Source of the DNA: Bilophila wadsworthia ATCC 49260
Lineage (GTDB): Bacteria; Desulfobacterota; Desulfovibrionia; Desulfovibrionales; Desulfovibrionaceae
Length of the DNA: 64,000 bases
Direction of reading: 5' to 3'
NCBI RefSeq assembly: GCF_000701705.1
Contig: NZ_JNJP01000001.1
Location: forward strand, 228,114-292,113
In this document: positions 38,621 to 47,557 of the stretch, piece after piece
Layout of the letters: each line of letters starts with the position of its first letter
Numbering within the stretch: position 1 is the first letter of the stretch
Position numbers and translations under genes: made by a program
The notes under the pieces: model-generated
The model's input: the letters and a program-made list of their open reading frames with translations, nothing else
Told to the model about the DNA's origin: nothing
Database searches by the model: none

Positions 38621-39853
38621 TCAACCATTCTGAGAAGAAAGGGAGGCGGGGGAAGGGCAGCCCTCCCGTGCAACCGATTCTCTCTTATGGGCCTTTTCCC
38701 TGAGCACAACCGCCGGGGCGACGCCCAGCAGGGTTATGGCCGCAGCCACATAAAGGGCCACGAGGTAATCTCCGGACCATGCCCGGATCAGGCCGCCGAT
38801 GAACGGCCCGCACACCGAGGCGACCATGAGCGGGCTCGTGCTGAACCCGTAGTTCACCCCGAAGTGGCGCGGCCCGAAAAAGGCCATGATCAAAGCCGCA
38901 AGCTGGGGAATGGTCCCGCCGAACGCCAGCGCCACCGGAACCGCCGCAATCAGGAAGCCCGCCATGCCGAACCGGGACGGCAGCACCGCCAGCAGCACCA
39001 GCCCGCATCCCATGAACACGGCGTCCAGCCCCATGCCCCACGCCCGGCCGAACCGATCGTGGACGTATCCGAAGAACAACCGGCCCACGCCGTTCGCTAT
39101 CGCGTACACGCCCATGCCGAGCCCGGCCTGAGCCGCGGTCAGCCCGCATTCCAGCGCATAGGGAACGATGTGCCCGATGATCATCAGCCCGCCGATCTGG
39201 ATCGTCAGCATCCAGCCCCAGATCATCCAGTAGGACGGCGTATGGAGCATGTCCCGCAGGCCGACGCCGTCGCCCTCTTCCTTGCCGGGAGCCGCTTCGG
39301 GCATACGCAGGAACAGTGAGCCGAGCACAATGATGCCAAGGAAGAGCACCGCCAGCGCCATGAACGTGCTGGAAACGCCCACCTTGCCGATGAGCCAGCC
39401 CGCGCCGACCGTCCCGAACAGGAGCGTGCCGAGCGCAAGGGCCATCGTCAGCAGGCCGCTCACCAGCCCCTTGCGCTCAGGATACCAGCGCAGGCATACG
39501 GCGGCGGGGACAAGGTTCACGATGCCGATGCCGAACCCGGACACCACCCCGTAGCTGAGGTAGAGGCCGATCACGGAGTCGATGCGCGACGCCCACAACA
39601 GCCCGACGCACAGCAACGCGCCGCCGATCTGCACCGCACGGGCGGGCCCGAACCGGAGAAGCTTTCCCCCGGCGAACATGCCGAGTGAGAAGAAGGTGAT
39701 CATGAAAGTGAAGGTCAGGGACGTCTCGGGACGCTGCCAACCAAAAGCCTGTTCCAACGGGACCACGAAAATCGACCACGCATACAGAACGCCGCAGACC
39801 GTGCACAGCACAAGCCCCGCCAACAGGATGATCAGACGGCTCGGCGTTTTCAT
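38621..39853 (-). CDS. MFS transporter, oxalate/formate antiporter (OFA)-like
   Basis: A 410-residue, about twelve-helix transporter. The first helix and following loop (CTVCGVLYAWSIFVVPLEQAFGW) are typical of the OFA family, which exchanges carboxylates. It overlaps the buk stop codon by four bases (ATGA), so it is made together with butyrate kinase and may export the acid product, such as an aryl acetate or branched acid, or import the precursor. Substrate not known. Confidence 0.88.
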   Translation of the reverse strand: MKTPSRLIILLAGLVLCTVCGVLYAWSIFVVPLEQAFGWQRPETSLTFTFMITFFSLGMFAGGKLLRFGPARAVQIGGALLCVGLLWASRIDSVIGLYLSYGVVSGFGIGIVNLVPAAVCLRWYPERKGLVSGLLTMALALGTLLFGTVGAGWLIGKVGVSSTFMALAVLFLGIIVLGSLFLRMPEAAPGKEEGDGVGLRDMLHTPSYWMIWGWMLTIQIGGLMIIGHIVPYALECGLTAAQAGLGMGVYAIANGVGRLFFGYVHDRFGRAWGMGLDAVFMGCGLVLLAVLPSRFGMAGFLIAAVPVALAFGGTIPQLAALIMAFFGPRHFGVNYGFSTSPLMVASVCGPFIGGLIRAWSGDYLVALYVAAAITLLGVAPAVVLREKAHKRESVAREGCPSPASLSSQNG

Positions 39854-40923
39854 GATGCCTCCGTCCGCTCCGCAAAGGTATGCGCTTCTTCTTCGCCGCG
39901 CAGGACGCGCAGCACGCCGAGGGCGAGGGATTCCATCTCGTTTTCGCCGGGCAGCACATGCACCGGAGCGAGGAAGGACACACGCTCCGCCACCCAGTCC
40001 GTGAGCATCCGGGAGCGGGCGACGCCGCCCGTAAGCAGAATGGCGTCGAGGCGGCCCCGTGTCACCACGGCGAGCTTGCCGATATTTTTCGCCAGATTGT
40101 GGGCCATGGCCTCGTAAACCAGCGCGGCCTTCCCGTCACCCTCGTGGATGCGGCGCTCGATTTCCCGCGCGTCGGACGTCCCGAACCAGTCCATCAGCCC
40201 CCCCTTCCGCTGCATCCGGCGCATCATCTCGGGGAAGGTGACGCCGTCCTGCGTCGCCATTTCCGCAAGCTGGAAGCACGGCAAGCCGCCGGAACGCTCG
40301 GGCGCGAACGGCCCTTCATCGTCGGAAATCATATCCACGACACGCCCGCCCACATGCAGGGAAAGGGTGATCCCCCCGCCCATGTGCGCGACAATCAAGG
40401 ATAGATTGGGGTATTTCGCATTGTTCTGCGTGGCGTAGCGCAACGCGCAGGCCCGCATGTTGAGCATGTGCCCCACGCTCTTGCGCTCTATGGACGAAAA
40501 CCCGGTGATGCGGGCGATGGGATCCATTTCGTCCACGGTGACGGGATCATAGATGAACGCCGGGATGCCGAGCGGCCTCGCCACAGCGTCCGCAAGCACG
40601 GCCCCAAGATTCGAGGCATGTTGCATGACCGGACGGTGGCGCAGCACGTCGAGCATGGCATCATTGACACGATACGCCCCGGAACGCACCGGCGGCAGCA
40701 GCCCACCCCGCCCCACACAAGCGTGCAGGGACGCGGGATCAATGCCTTTTTCCGTCAATACGTCGAGCAGCAGGCGGTGGCGCAGCTCAAACTGCTCCAT
40801 GACCGCCGGGGACAGTTTGGCGGTATCGTGGTCGCGGCTTTCCACAAACAGCGGGGCCTCGTCCTCGTACACGGCGATTTTGGTCGAGGTGGACCCCGGG
40901 TTGATCACAAGAATGCGAAACAT
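39850..40923 (-). CDS. buk: Butyrate kinase family protein
   Basis: A 357-residue acetokinase-family enzyme converting acyl phosphate plus ADP to free acid plus ATP. The N-terminal phosphate loop ILVINPGSTSTKIAVYEDE and the internal IVAHMGGGITLSLHVGG and LTGGVARS are conserved. ATG 40923 follows GAGG. It is 17 bases after ptb and overlaps the MFS gene. The acyl chain may be butyryl, branched or aryl-acetyl, given the neighbouring iorAB. Confidence 0.92.
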   Translation of the reverse strand: MFRILVINPGSTSTKIAVYEDEAPLFVESRDHDTAKLSPAVMEQFELRHRLLLDVLTEKGIDPASLHACVGRGGLLPPVRSGAYRVNDAMLDVLRHRPVMQHASNLGAVLADAVARPLGIPAFIYDPVTVDEMDPIARITGFSSIERKSVGHMLNMRACALRYATQNNAKYPNLSLIVAHMGGGITLSLHVGGRVVDMISDDEGPFAPERSGGLPCFQLAEMATQDGVTFPEMMRRMQRKGGLMDWFGTSDAREIERRIHEGDGKAALVYEAMAHNLAKNIGKLAVVTRGRLDAILLTGGVARSRMLTDWVAERVSFLAPVHVLPGENEMESLALGVLRVLRGEEEAHTFAERTEAS

Positions 40924-40940
40924 GCTGACCTCACAGGCAA

Positions 40941-41846
40941 TTAGGCGTTCCGGGCGGCGAGGCATCCCAACGCGGTGGCATACAGTTTGGCGGACGGCGG
41001 CTCCGAGCGCGAAGTCATGACCACGGGCGCGGCTGCCCCGAGGATGAGCCCGGCCACCTGACTGCCCTTGAGGAAGTGCAGCAGCCCCTTGATCGTCACG
41101 TTGCCCACTTCCATGATCGGCATGAGGAAAATATCGGCGTCGCCGGAAACCCGGCTTTCGATGCCCTTGTGCAGGGCGGATTCGCGGTTCAGGGCCACGT
41201 CCATGGCAATAGGGCCTTCAACGATGCATTGCGTGGGGAACTCGCCCCGTTCCCATGCCTCGACCAGCCCGGCGGCGTCGATGGTCGCGGGATTATGCGG
41301 ATCGACGCGCTCGTTGGCGGCGAGGCAGGCGACCTTGGGGCATTCGTAGCCCCACGAGCGCAGAGCCAGCAGCGCGTTGGCGAGGATGTCCTTCTTGGCG
41401 GCAAGGTCGGGATTGATGTTCATCCCGCCGTCGGTACTGTAAATGAGCTTGTGATAGCCCGGCAGTTCCACGGCGGCGATGTGCGACAGCCTCCGGCCCG
41501 TGCGCAGCCCTTCTTCCTTGTTCAGCACACCGCGCAGGAAGTCCGAAGAGTTGAGCATACCCTTCATGAGTACCCCGGATTCCCCGCCGCGCACCGAGCG
41601 CACGGCCTCCCGCAGCGCCGTCGCGGGATCGGCGGCATGGCGGAGTTCGGCCCGGCCTTCGATGCCCGCCTGTTCAACCAACGGGCGTACAACCGCCTCA
41701 TCACCGTACAGGATAACGTCGGCCAGCCCTTTATCCAGAGCCATGCGCGCGGCTTCCACGGTTTCACTGTCCGCGTTCGCCACGCACACCACTGTCCGGG
41801 GCATGGCCTTCACCTTGTCGATCAGTTCCGAAAAATGTTGCAGCAT
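40941..41846 (-). CDS. ptb: Phosphate butyryltransferase family protein
   Basis: A 301-residue Pta/Ptb-family enzyme exchanging the CoA of an acyl-CoA for phosphate. LMKGMLNSSDFLRGVLN (about 93-109), STDGGMNINPDLAAK and PIMEVGNVTIKGL are conserved in Ptb. AGGAG lies ten bases before the ATG. It is the first gene of ptb-buk-MFS, supplying acyl phosphate to Buk. Confidence 0.92.
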   Translation of the reverse strand: MLQHFSELIDKVKAMPRTVVCVANADSETVEAARMALDKGLADVILYGDEAVVRPLVEQAGIEGRAELRHAADPATALREAVRSVRGGESGVLMKGMLNSSDFLRGVLNKEEGLRTGRRLSHIAAVELPGYHKLIYSTDGGMNINPDLAAKKDILANALLALRSWGYECPKVACLAANERVDPHNPATIDAAGLVEAWERGEFPTQCIVEGPIAMDVALNRESALHKGIESRVSGDADIFLMPIMEVGNVTIKGLLHFLKGSQVAGLILGAAAPVVMTSRSEPPSAKLYATALGCLAARNA

Positions 41847-42108
41847 GAAAAGGCTCCTGTGGAAGAAAGCGGGAATACGGGAAAAGGAATGCTCTTTGAG
41901 AACGGCGTTCCGCCCTCCTCCCTGCGTCCCTTCCCCCACCGTCCAAAACGATTCGGGCGACGGGGCCTGGACAAAAACTTTCTTTGTAATTTATTGTTTT
42001 TATTAATTATTTTATCTTAACAAAGGGTACAAAGCTCCTACCCTCCCCAAAAAGGAGGGAACAAACAGCGAGACACCGGCCCACAAAGGGGACGTCAGCC
42101 GCGCAAAG
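41847..42108. other. AT-rich promoter region before ptb
   Basis: A 262-base gap. About 41970-42035 is very rich in A and T (TTATTGTTTTTATTAATTATTTTATC), unlike its surroundings, and probably drives ptb. A hairpin CCTCCCC/GGAGGG at 42043-42060 may end the catabolic operon that stops at 42109. Confidence 0.45.
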
Positions 42109-43098
42109 CTAATCGGAATAGTCGGCCAACACGCCGTTCACCACGAAACGGGGCGGCTGGCCATGAACGAGCACACGCTCCAAGTTTTCAAGCGCCTGAG
42201 AGAGCATCCGTCCGAACGCGGCGCGGGTTACGCCCGCGAGATGCGGCGTCAGCAGGACGCGTTCGGCGGGAATGGACAAGAAAGGATTTTCGGCGCGCCC
42301 GTCGTCCGCAAAGCAGTCGAGCGCCGCGCCGCGTATCCGCCCTTCCGCGAGGATACGGGCGAGATCCGCTTCCACCACCACACCGCTCCGGGCCGCGTTG
42401 ATCAACAGGGCATGGGGCTTCATGGACGAAAGCAGGTTGTAATCCACAAGGTTGCGGGTACTGCCGTTGAGCGGGCAATGCAGGGAAACCACGTCGCACT
42501 CGGCGAACAGCTCCGCCACATCCATACGCTCGACCCCGTTTTCAGCCGCGAACTCTTCAGGCCAGAAGGCGTCGCAAGCGGCCACGGAACACCCAAAAGC
42601 CTTGGCGAGCGGGACGACCGCGCGCCCGATATTGCCGAGCCCGAACAGCCCGATCCGGCATCCGCGCAGCTCAAGGCCGCCCTGCTCCAGAAGTTCGGCA
42701 CGCGAAGCCGCATAGCGTCCGCGGCGGATTTCCCCATCGGCCCATGCGAGGCCGCGCTGGAGGTTCACAATGGCGGCCATCACGTATTCCGCGACCGAGG
42801 ACGCGTTCATGCTCGGCGAATTCGATACCGGAATACCGAGCTCCGCCGCCGTGAGGTGGTCAACGGAATCAAAGCCCGCGCCCGTGGTCTGGATGAAGCG
42901 GATGGACGGCATCCGTTCGAGGCAGAAGGCGTCCACATACGGCTGGGACGGCGGGAGCAGAAGCGCCTGCGCGCTCTCTGCCGCCGCGATCAGGACGTGG
43001 CTGCCGTTGGGAGGCAAAAAATGCAGAGAAAGGGTTTCCGGAAGGGTCATACCGGATTCCGTAAACCGGGAACGGGGGAGCAGGCTGAGGACCTTCAT
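42109..43098 (-). CDS. D-2-hydroxyacid dehydrogenase (NAD-dependent)
   Basis: A 329-residue enzyme of the PGDH/formate dehydrogenase-like family, which interconverts a 2-oxo acid and a D-2-hydroxy acid. The NAD fold GLFGLGNIGRAVV, catalytic-region arginine in NAARSGVVVEA and histidine in LTPHLAGVT are present. AAGGAG precedes the ATG. It is the last gene of the seven-gene operon, 147 bases after DctQM with a hairpin (CCCCGCATGGCGGGG near 43217) between. It is not a close copy of the dehydrogenase at 47558, so the two probably act on different acids or stereoisomers. Confidence 0.9.
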   Translation of the reverse strand: MKVLSLLPRSRFTESGMTLPETLSLHFLPPNGSHVLIAAAESAQALLLPPSQPYVDAFCLERMPSIRFIQTTGAGFDSVDHLTAAELGIPVSNSPSMNASSVAEYVMAAIVNLQRGLAWADGEIRRGRYAASRAELLEQGGLELRGCRIGLFGLGNIGRAVVPLAKAFGCSVAACDAFWPEEFAAENGVERMDVAELFAECDVVSLHCPLNGSTRNLVDYNLLSSMKPHALLINAARSGVVVEADLARILAEGRIRGAALDCFADDGRAENPFLSIPAERVLLTPHLAGVTRAAFGRMLSQALENLERVLVHGQPPRFVVNGVLADYSD

Positions 43099-43245
43099 GG
43101 CGTTCTCCTTTTCGCCTCTTGAACGGCAACGTCTTTCGCGCTTCGCGACGACACGCTTTTTGTTTCGCTTCCGGGGAAAGCGCCGCAACGCCTCCCCGAA
43201 AGCATCCGGGGACGGAACCCCGCCATGCGGGGATCCCTTTTTCAC

Positions 43246-45162
43246 TTACCGCATCATGGCGGGCAGCCACGTGCTCAGCGGCTCAAAGGCGATGCAGAAG
43301 CCGAGGCACAGGAAGAACGCAAGGACGAAGGGTATCGAGGAGCGGTACACCAGCGAGAGCGGAACATCCGCCAGTTCCTTGGCGACGAACAGGCTGACGC
43401 CAAAGGGCGGGGTCATGCCGGCCATGGTCACGAGGATATTGATGATGACGCCGAACCAAATCAGGTTCCAGCCGAACAGCGCGGCGAGCGGCAGGAAGAT
43501 GGGCACACAGATGAGCATCAGCGGGATGGCCGGGATAAAACAGCCGAGCAGGCTCATGCACACGATGATGGCGAACATGACGGCCATGGGCGGCATGTTC
43601 ATGGAGGCGATGACGCCGGCGAGGATCATGGGGATCTTGCTCATGGTCATGAAGTAGCTGAACACGCCCGCGCCGCCGAGGACTGTAAAGGCCATGCTGA
43701 TCGTCTTGCCGGTATCGTTGAGGCCGCTGGTGACGATGGACCAGCTCAGGCGGCCCATGACGAGGGCGAGGAACACGGTCGTGAACGCGCCGATGCCGCC
43801 GCCTTCCGTGGCCGTGAACATGCCGGCGTAGATGCCCCCGATGACCACGATGAAGATGATAATGATGGGCAGGCCGGTCTTGAGCGAAACGAGCCGTTCA
43901 TGCATGGGCACGCGGGGCAAGGCGGGGGCCAGCTCGGGATTGCGCCAGACCATGATCATGATGACGACGATGAAACAGGCCATGCACACGAGGCCGGGGA
44001 ACACGCCGGCGATGAACAGGTCGGCGATGCTCTGTTCCGCAAGGACGCCGTAGATGATGAAATTCGAGCTCGGCGGGATGAGGCTGCCGATGCCGCCGGA
44101 ACAGGCGAGCGTGCCGATGGCCAGCTTGTCGTCATAGCCGTGCCGCCGCATTTCGGGCAGGGCGATGGTCATCATGGCGATACAGCCGACCAAGGCGTCG
44201 CCCACCACCGCGCCGAGGGCGGTACAGGCGCACACGCTGGCTATGGCGAGGCCGCCGCGGAAATGGCCGCACCAGTTGCGGGCCGTGCGGTACAGGTCTT
44301 CGCCGAACCGGCTGTAGAAACAGAGGAAGCCCATCAGCAGAAAGAACATCAGGGGCGCCCACGTGTAACTGCTGCACGTGGAGAACCATGCCGTCCCGAA
44401 CAGGTTCAGAGCCGCCGTCAGGCCGCGCAGGCTGGCGATGAAGACGAGCGAGGTCCCCATGAGCGCGAAGGCCACGGGCATCCCCAAGAAAAACATGGTA
44501 AACATATACACCATGCCGATGACGCCCTGCGCGGGCGCGCTGATGCCGGGCAGACGCTCGACCGCCACCCAAACCGACAGAGCCACGCCGAGCAGGCCGA
44601 TGCCGAGCATCAAAAAAGCCGACCCCATCCCGCCGCCCCGGATAATGGCGGCAAGCTGATCCAAAAGATGGCTGAGCATGGCAAGGAACAACAGGACGCA
44701 TCCGAACACGGCGAACCAGATGAACGGCTTGTAGGACATGTTCCATACCGAGGTGGTGTCGGTGGTGGTCATGGCGTACTTGCCCATGCAGGTTATGCAG
44801 AAAAAGACGACCGCAAGGCTCCAGACCGTGGTGATGGCCCCAAGCCGGTTCTTATTGAGTTCGCTCAGCTTGCCGGTCACGATGTCCATGCTGACGTGCC
44901 CGCGCCTCCAATAGGTATAGGCCACGGAGGAAAACAGCACCACGGACATGAGCATTTCGGTGATTTCGATGCTGCCGCTGATCGGCGCTCCGATAACATA
45001 GCGCAGAAGCACATCCGCGAAGGTCAGGATGACCAGACCCATAAAGATATACATGCCGACAGCGCTTATCCTCTGGCAAAACGGTTCCGTGCGCCGTATC
45101 AGGGCAGATAGCGATTCCAGCTGGGCGGCCAACGGGGGCGTTTCAATGGCGTTGCTGCTCAT
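43246..45162 (-). CDS. TRAP transporter fused small and large subunit (DctQM)
   Basis: A 638-residue fused membrane protein. Residues about 25-185 form the four-helix DctQ part (for example DVLLRYVIGAPISGSIEITE), and about 200-638 form the DctM channel part, with family motifs such as SGGIGSLIPPSSNFIIYG and MTPPFGVSLFVAKEL. It uses a sodium gradient to import a carboxylate or sulfonate delivered by the binding protein encoded just upstream (45229). Fusion of Q and M is common. The arrangement next to hydroxyacid dehydrogenases suggests an organic or sulfonated acid substrate. Confidence 0.93.
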   Translation of the reverse strand: MSSNAIETPPLAAQLESLSALIRRTEPFCQRISAVGMYIFMGLVILTFADVLLRYVIGAPISGSIEITEMLMSVVLFSSVAYTYWRRGHVSMDIVTGKLSELNKNRLGAITTVWSLAVVFFCITCMGKYAMTTTDTTSVWNMSYKPFIWFAVFGCVLLFLAMLSHLLDQLAAIIRGGGMGSAFLMLGIGLLGVALSVWVAVERLPGISAPAQGVIGMVYMFTMFFLGMPVAFALMGTSLVFIASLRGLTAALNLFGTAWFSTCSSYTWAPLMFFLLMGFLCFYSRFGEDLYRTARNWCGHFRGGLAIASVCACTALGAVVGDALVGCIAMMTIALPEMRRHGYDDKLAIGTLACSGGIGSLIPPSSNFIIYGVLAEQSIADLFIAGVFPGLVCMACFIVVIMIMVWRNPELAPALPRVPMHERLVSLKTGLPIIIIFIVVIGGIYAGMFTATEGGGIGAFTTVFLALVMGRLSWSIVTSGLNDTGKTISMAFTVLGGAGVFSYFMTMSKIPMILAGVIASMNMPPMAVMFAIIVCMSLLGCFIPAIPLMLICVPIFLPLAALFGWNLIWFGVIINILVTMAGMTPPFGVSLFVAKELADVPLSLVYRSSIPFVLAFFLCLGFCIAFEPLSTWLPAMMR

Positions 45163-45189
45163 AAGTTCAGACCTTGATTGGGGAGGTTG

Positions 45190-45212
45190 GGCGGCGGGGA
45201 CCCCCCGCCGCC
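45190..45212 (-). other. Intra-operon hairpin between dctP and dctQM
   Basis: GGCGGCGGGG pairs with CCCCGCCGCC in the 66-base gap. With the similar hairpin at 46361 it brackets the binding-protein gene, suggesting it stabilises that mRNA segment so that binding protein is made in excess. Confidence 0.5.
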
Positions 45213-45228
45213 GTTCGGAACCGATGGC

Positions 45229-46317
45229 TTACTGCTGCTTGACGTAACGGTAGGCTTCAGACTGACGCCACGGCGTGAAATACTTGGCTTCCAACTGGTG
45301 GAAGGTCTTCTCCAGTTCGGCGCCCCGATAGCCGGCCTTGTCGAGCGACTTGAACCACGCCTGCGCCGGGACGGCGGCCAGCTTGTCGGCGCGGGCATAA
45401 TCCTCGTCGGACAGGACATGGACGGTGCCGCCCATTTCCTTGATCCACTTGTCGAGGCTGCCGTACACGTTTTCAGCCCAGAACTTTTCCAAAAGATTGG
45501 GGCCGTAATTCTGGGACATATCGTCGACGATGGCCTTGAGGTCGTCGGGCAGGCTGTCGTAGCGTTCCTGATTCATGACCACGTAAAAGGCGGTTCCGGT
45601 GATGTTCAACAGCGTGACGTGCTTGACTTCCTCACCGTAGCGCCGGGAAATCAGCGGATCGAAATCCATGACGATACCGTCGATGATGCCGCCCTGCATG
45701 GCCTGATACAGATCGGACATGTTCATGCCGACCACGGAAGCGCCGAGGGCCTGCATGGTTTCAAAGCGCAGGCCGCCGCCTTCAAAGCCGAGCTTCTTGC
45801 CCTTGATGTCGTCGAGCTTCAGGATGGGCGCGGACTTGGTCATGACACAGTCGCCCACGGGGTAGGCGTGGATGAACATGAGCTTGACGCCCTTGATTTC
45901 CTTCTTCAGGACTTCGGGATGGGCCTTATAGAAATCGCTCAGCATCTCATAGGCATTGCCGAGAGCCATGCTGGGGTTGGCGGCGGAAAAAATCTGAGAA
46001 TGGAAGGGGAACGCGCCGGGGTTGGAGCTGAAAGGCGCTTCGGCCAAGTCCGCTATGCCGGTGCGGACGGAGTCCATGGCGTCGGAACGCTTGCCAAGGG
46101 CGTTGGCGAAATAGGGTTCAATCTTGATGCGCCCGTTGCTGCGCTTTTCGAGCTCGTCGCACCAAGGCTTGATGGCATTGACCCACCGCTGATGGATAGG
46201 CGGCATCCCAAGGTTGAAAGTCAGCACGATGGGTTCTTCGGCGGCACTCTTCTGCGCGAACAGAGCGGGAAGGCACAGCGCCGCGGCCAACGTCAATGTC
46301 AATAATGTCCTCTTCAT
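45229..46317 (-). CDS. TRAP transporter substrate-binding protein (DctP)
   Basis: A 362-residue periplasmic binding protein. The signal peptide spans about residues 1-26 (LCLPALFAQKSAAEE). The family features are present, including the segment PVGDCVMTKSAPILKLDDIKG, with the substrate-clamping arginine region further on (GLRFETMQALGA). It feeds DctQM. Flanking hairpins at 45190 and 46361 probably stabilise its mRNA. The ligand is unknown. Confidence 0.92.
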   Translation of the reverse strand: MKRTLLTLTLAAALCLPALFAQKSAAEEPIVLTFNLGMPPIHQRWVNAIKPWCDELEKRSNGRIKIEPYFANALGKRSDAMDSVRTGIADLAEAPFSSNPGAFPFHSQIFSAANPSMALGNAYEMLSDFYKAHPEVLKKEIKGVKLMFIHAYPVGDCVMTKSAPILKLDDIKGKKLGFEGGGLRFETMQALGASVVGMNMSDLYQAMQGGIIDGIVMDFDPLISRRYGEEVKHVTLLNITGTAFYVVMNQERYDSLPDDLKAIVDDMSQNYGPNLLEKFWAENVYGSLDKWIKEMGGTVHVLSDEDYARADKLAAVPAQAWFKSLDKAGYRGAELEKTFHQLEAKYFTPWRQSEAYRYVKQQ

Positions 46318-46360
46318 GGCGTCTCCAGTCGGGTTATACAGTTCCTGTCCTTGGAGCAGA

Positions 46361-46383
46361 GCCGGAGGGGCCGCCCCTCCGGC
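46361..46383 (-). other. Intra-operon hairpin between aminotransferase and dctP
   Basis: A 10-bp stem GCCGGAGGGG/CCCCTCCGGC with a three-base loop lies in the 75-base gap. Probably an mRNA processing or stability element. Confidence 0.5.
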
Positions 46384-46392
46384 CCATTCACA

Positions 46393-47553
46393 CTACAGTG
46401 AGGCGACCATCTTCCGGATGCGGTCGACACCTTCCAGACAATCGTCCAGCCCGGTGGCGCAGGAAAGACGGGTGTTGCACCCCGCGTACGGCCCGTATTC
46501 GGAACCGGGCACGCAGGCCACATAGTATTCGTCGAGAAGCTTCGCACAGAACTGCACGGGGTCCAGCCCTGTCTTCTCGTGGTTCAGGTAGATGTAGAAC
46601 GCGCCCTTGGGAGCCGCGAAGGACACGTTGGGTATGGTGGACAGGGCTTCCATCATGGCCTTGCGCCGGATGTCGAACTGCTGGCGCATTTCCTCAACGC
46701 AATCCTGCGGGCCGGTCATGGCTTCCACGGCGCCCCACTGGGCGAAGCTGTTGACGGAGAGCACGAAGCTCTGCTGCAACAGGGCCATGCCGCGGATGAC
46801 TTCGGCGGGGCCGGCAAGGTAGCCGATGCGCCAGCCGGTCATGGAATAGGTCTTGGAGAAGGAGCCGAGGATGACGGTACGGTCTCGCATACCCGGTTCG
46901 GACGCGATGGAACGGTGTTCGAGGCCGTCATACAGCAAGCGGTCATAGGCTTCGTCGGAAACCACCAGCAAGTTGTTGGCCTTGGCGAAATCGGCGATCT
47001 GGCCGAGCTCTTCCTTGGAAAGAACCGCGCCGGTGGGGTTGTGCGGGCTGTTGATGAACAGCATCTTGGTGCGTTCGCCCGCTTCCGCGCCGCCCCAGCC
47101 GAAATCGGGGGCCTTGAGCGCATAGGCACGAACCTGCGCGTCGGCGATGGCGGCACAGTTGTAATACAGGCCATAACCGGGAGACGGCAGCAGCACTTCG
47201 TCGCCGGGCTCAAGCACGGCCTTCATGGTCAGGAGGATGGCCTGCTGCCCGCCGCAGGTGATCATGACCTCGGTCTTCGGGTCATAGCTGACGCCGGTCT
47301 GCCGCTTGATGTGCTCGGCGACGGCTTCGCGCAAGGGCAGGATGCCCATGTTTGGGGTGTAGTGCACGTATCCCTTGTCCAGCGCGGCCTTGGCGGCTTC
47401 CTTGATGTGGGCGGGCGTATCGAAGTCGGGGCGGCCGATACTGAAAATGACCACCTTCTTGCCTTCACGCCGGTAGGCTTCAGCCTTCTGGGTGGCGGCA
47501 TGGATGCTGGAACTGGGGATTTGGCGCGTCATGGCGTTCAAAAAGGATGGCAT
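46393..47553 (-). CDS. Class I/II PLP-dependent aminotransferase
   Basis: A 386-residue aspartate-aminotransferase-fold enzyme. The PLP lysine lies in GSFSKTYSMTGWRIGY (about 231-246), with NSPHNPTGAVLS and VVSDEAYDRLLY before it. It moves the amino group from an amino acid to a 2-oxo acid, here probably making the 2-oxo acid reduced by one of the operon's dehydrogenases. It starts four bases after the preceding dehydrogenase stop, with GGAG upstream; ATG 47532 is an alternative. Confidence 0.92.
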   Translation of the reverse strand: MPSFLNAMTRQIPSSSIHAATQKAEAYRREGKKVVIFSIGRPDFDTPAHIKEAAKAALDKGYVHYTPNMGILPLREAVAEHIKRQTGVSYDPKTEVMITCGGQQAILLTMKAVLEPGDEVLLPSPGYGLYYNCAAIADAQVRAYALKAPDFGWGGAEAGERTKMLFINSPHNPTGAVLSKEELGQIADFAKANNLLVVSDEAYDRLLYDGLEHRSIASEPGMRDRTVILGSFSKTYSMTGWRIGYLAGPAEVIRGMALLQQSFVLSVNSFAQWGAVEAMTGPQDCVEEMRQQFDIRRKAMMEALSTIPNVSFAAPKGAFYIYLNHEKTGLDPVQFCAKLLDEYYVACVPGSEYGPYAGCNTRLSCATGLDDCLEGVDRIRKMVASL

Positions 47554-47557
47554 GACT

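Noticed and set aside
43225..45111. 628-residue open frame on the plus strand
   Set aside because: Antisense to the TRAP DctQM gene. The composition (H, D, G, E repeats) is an artefact of the membrane-protein complement.
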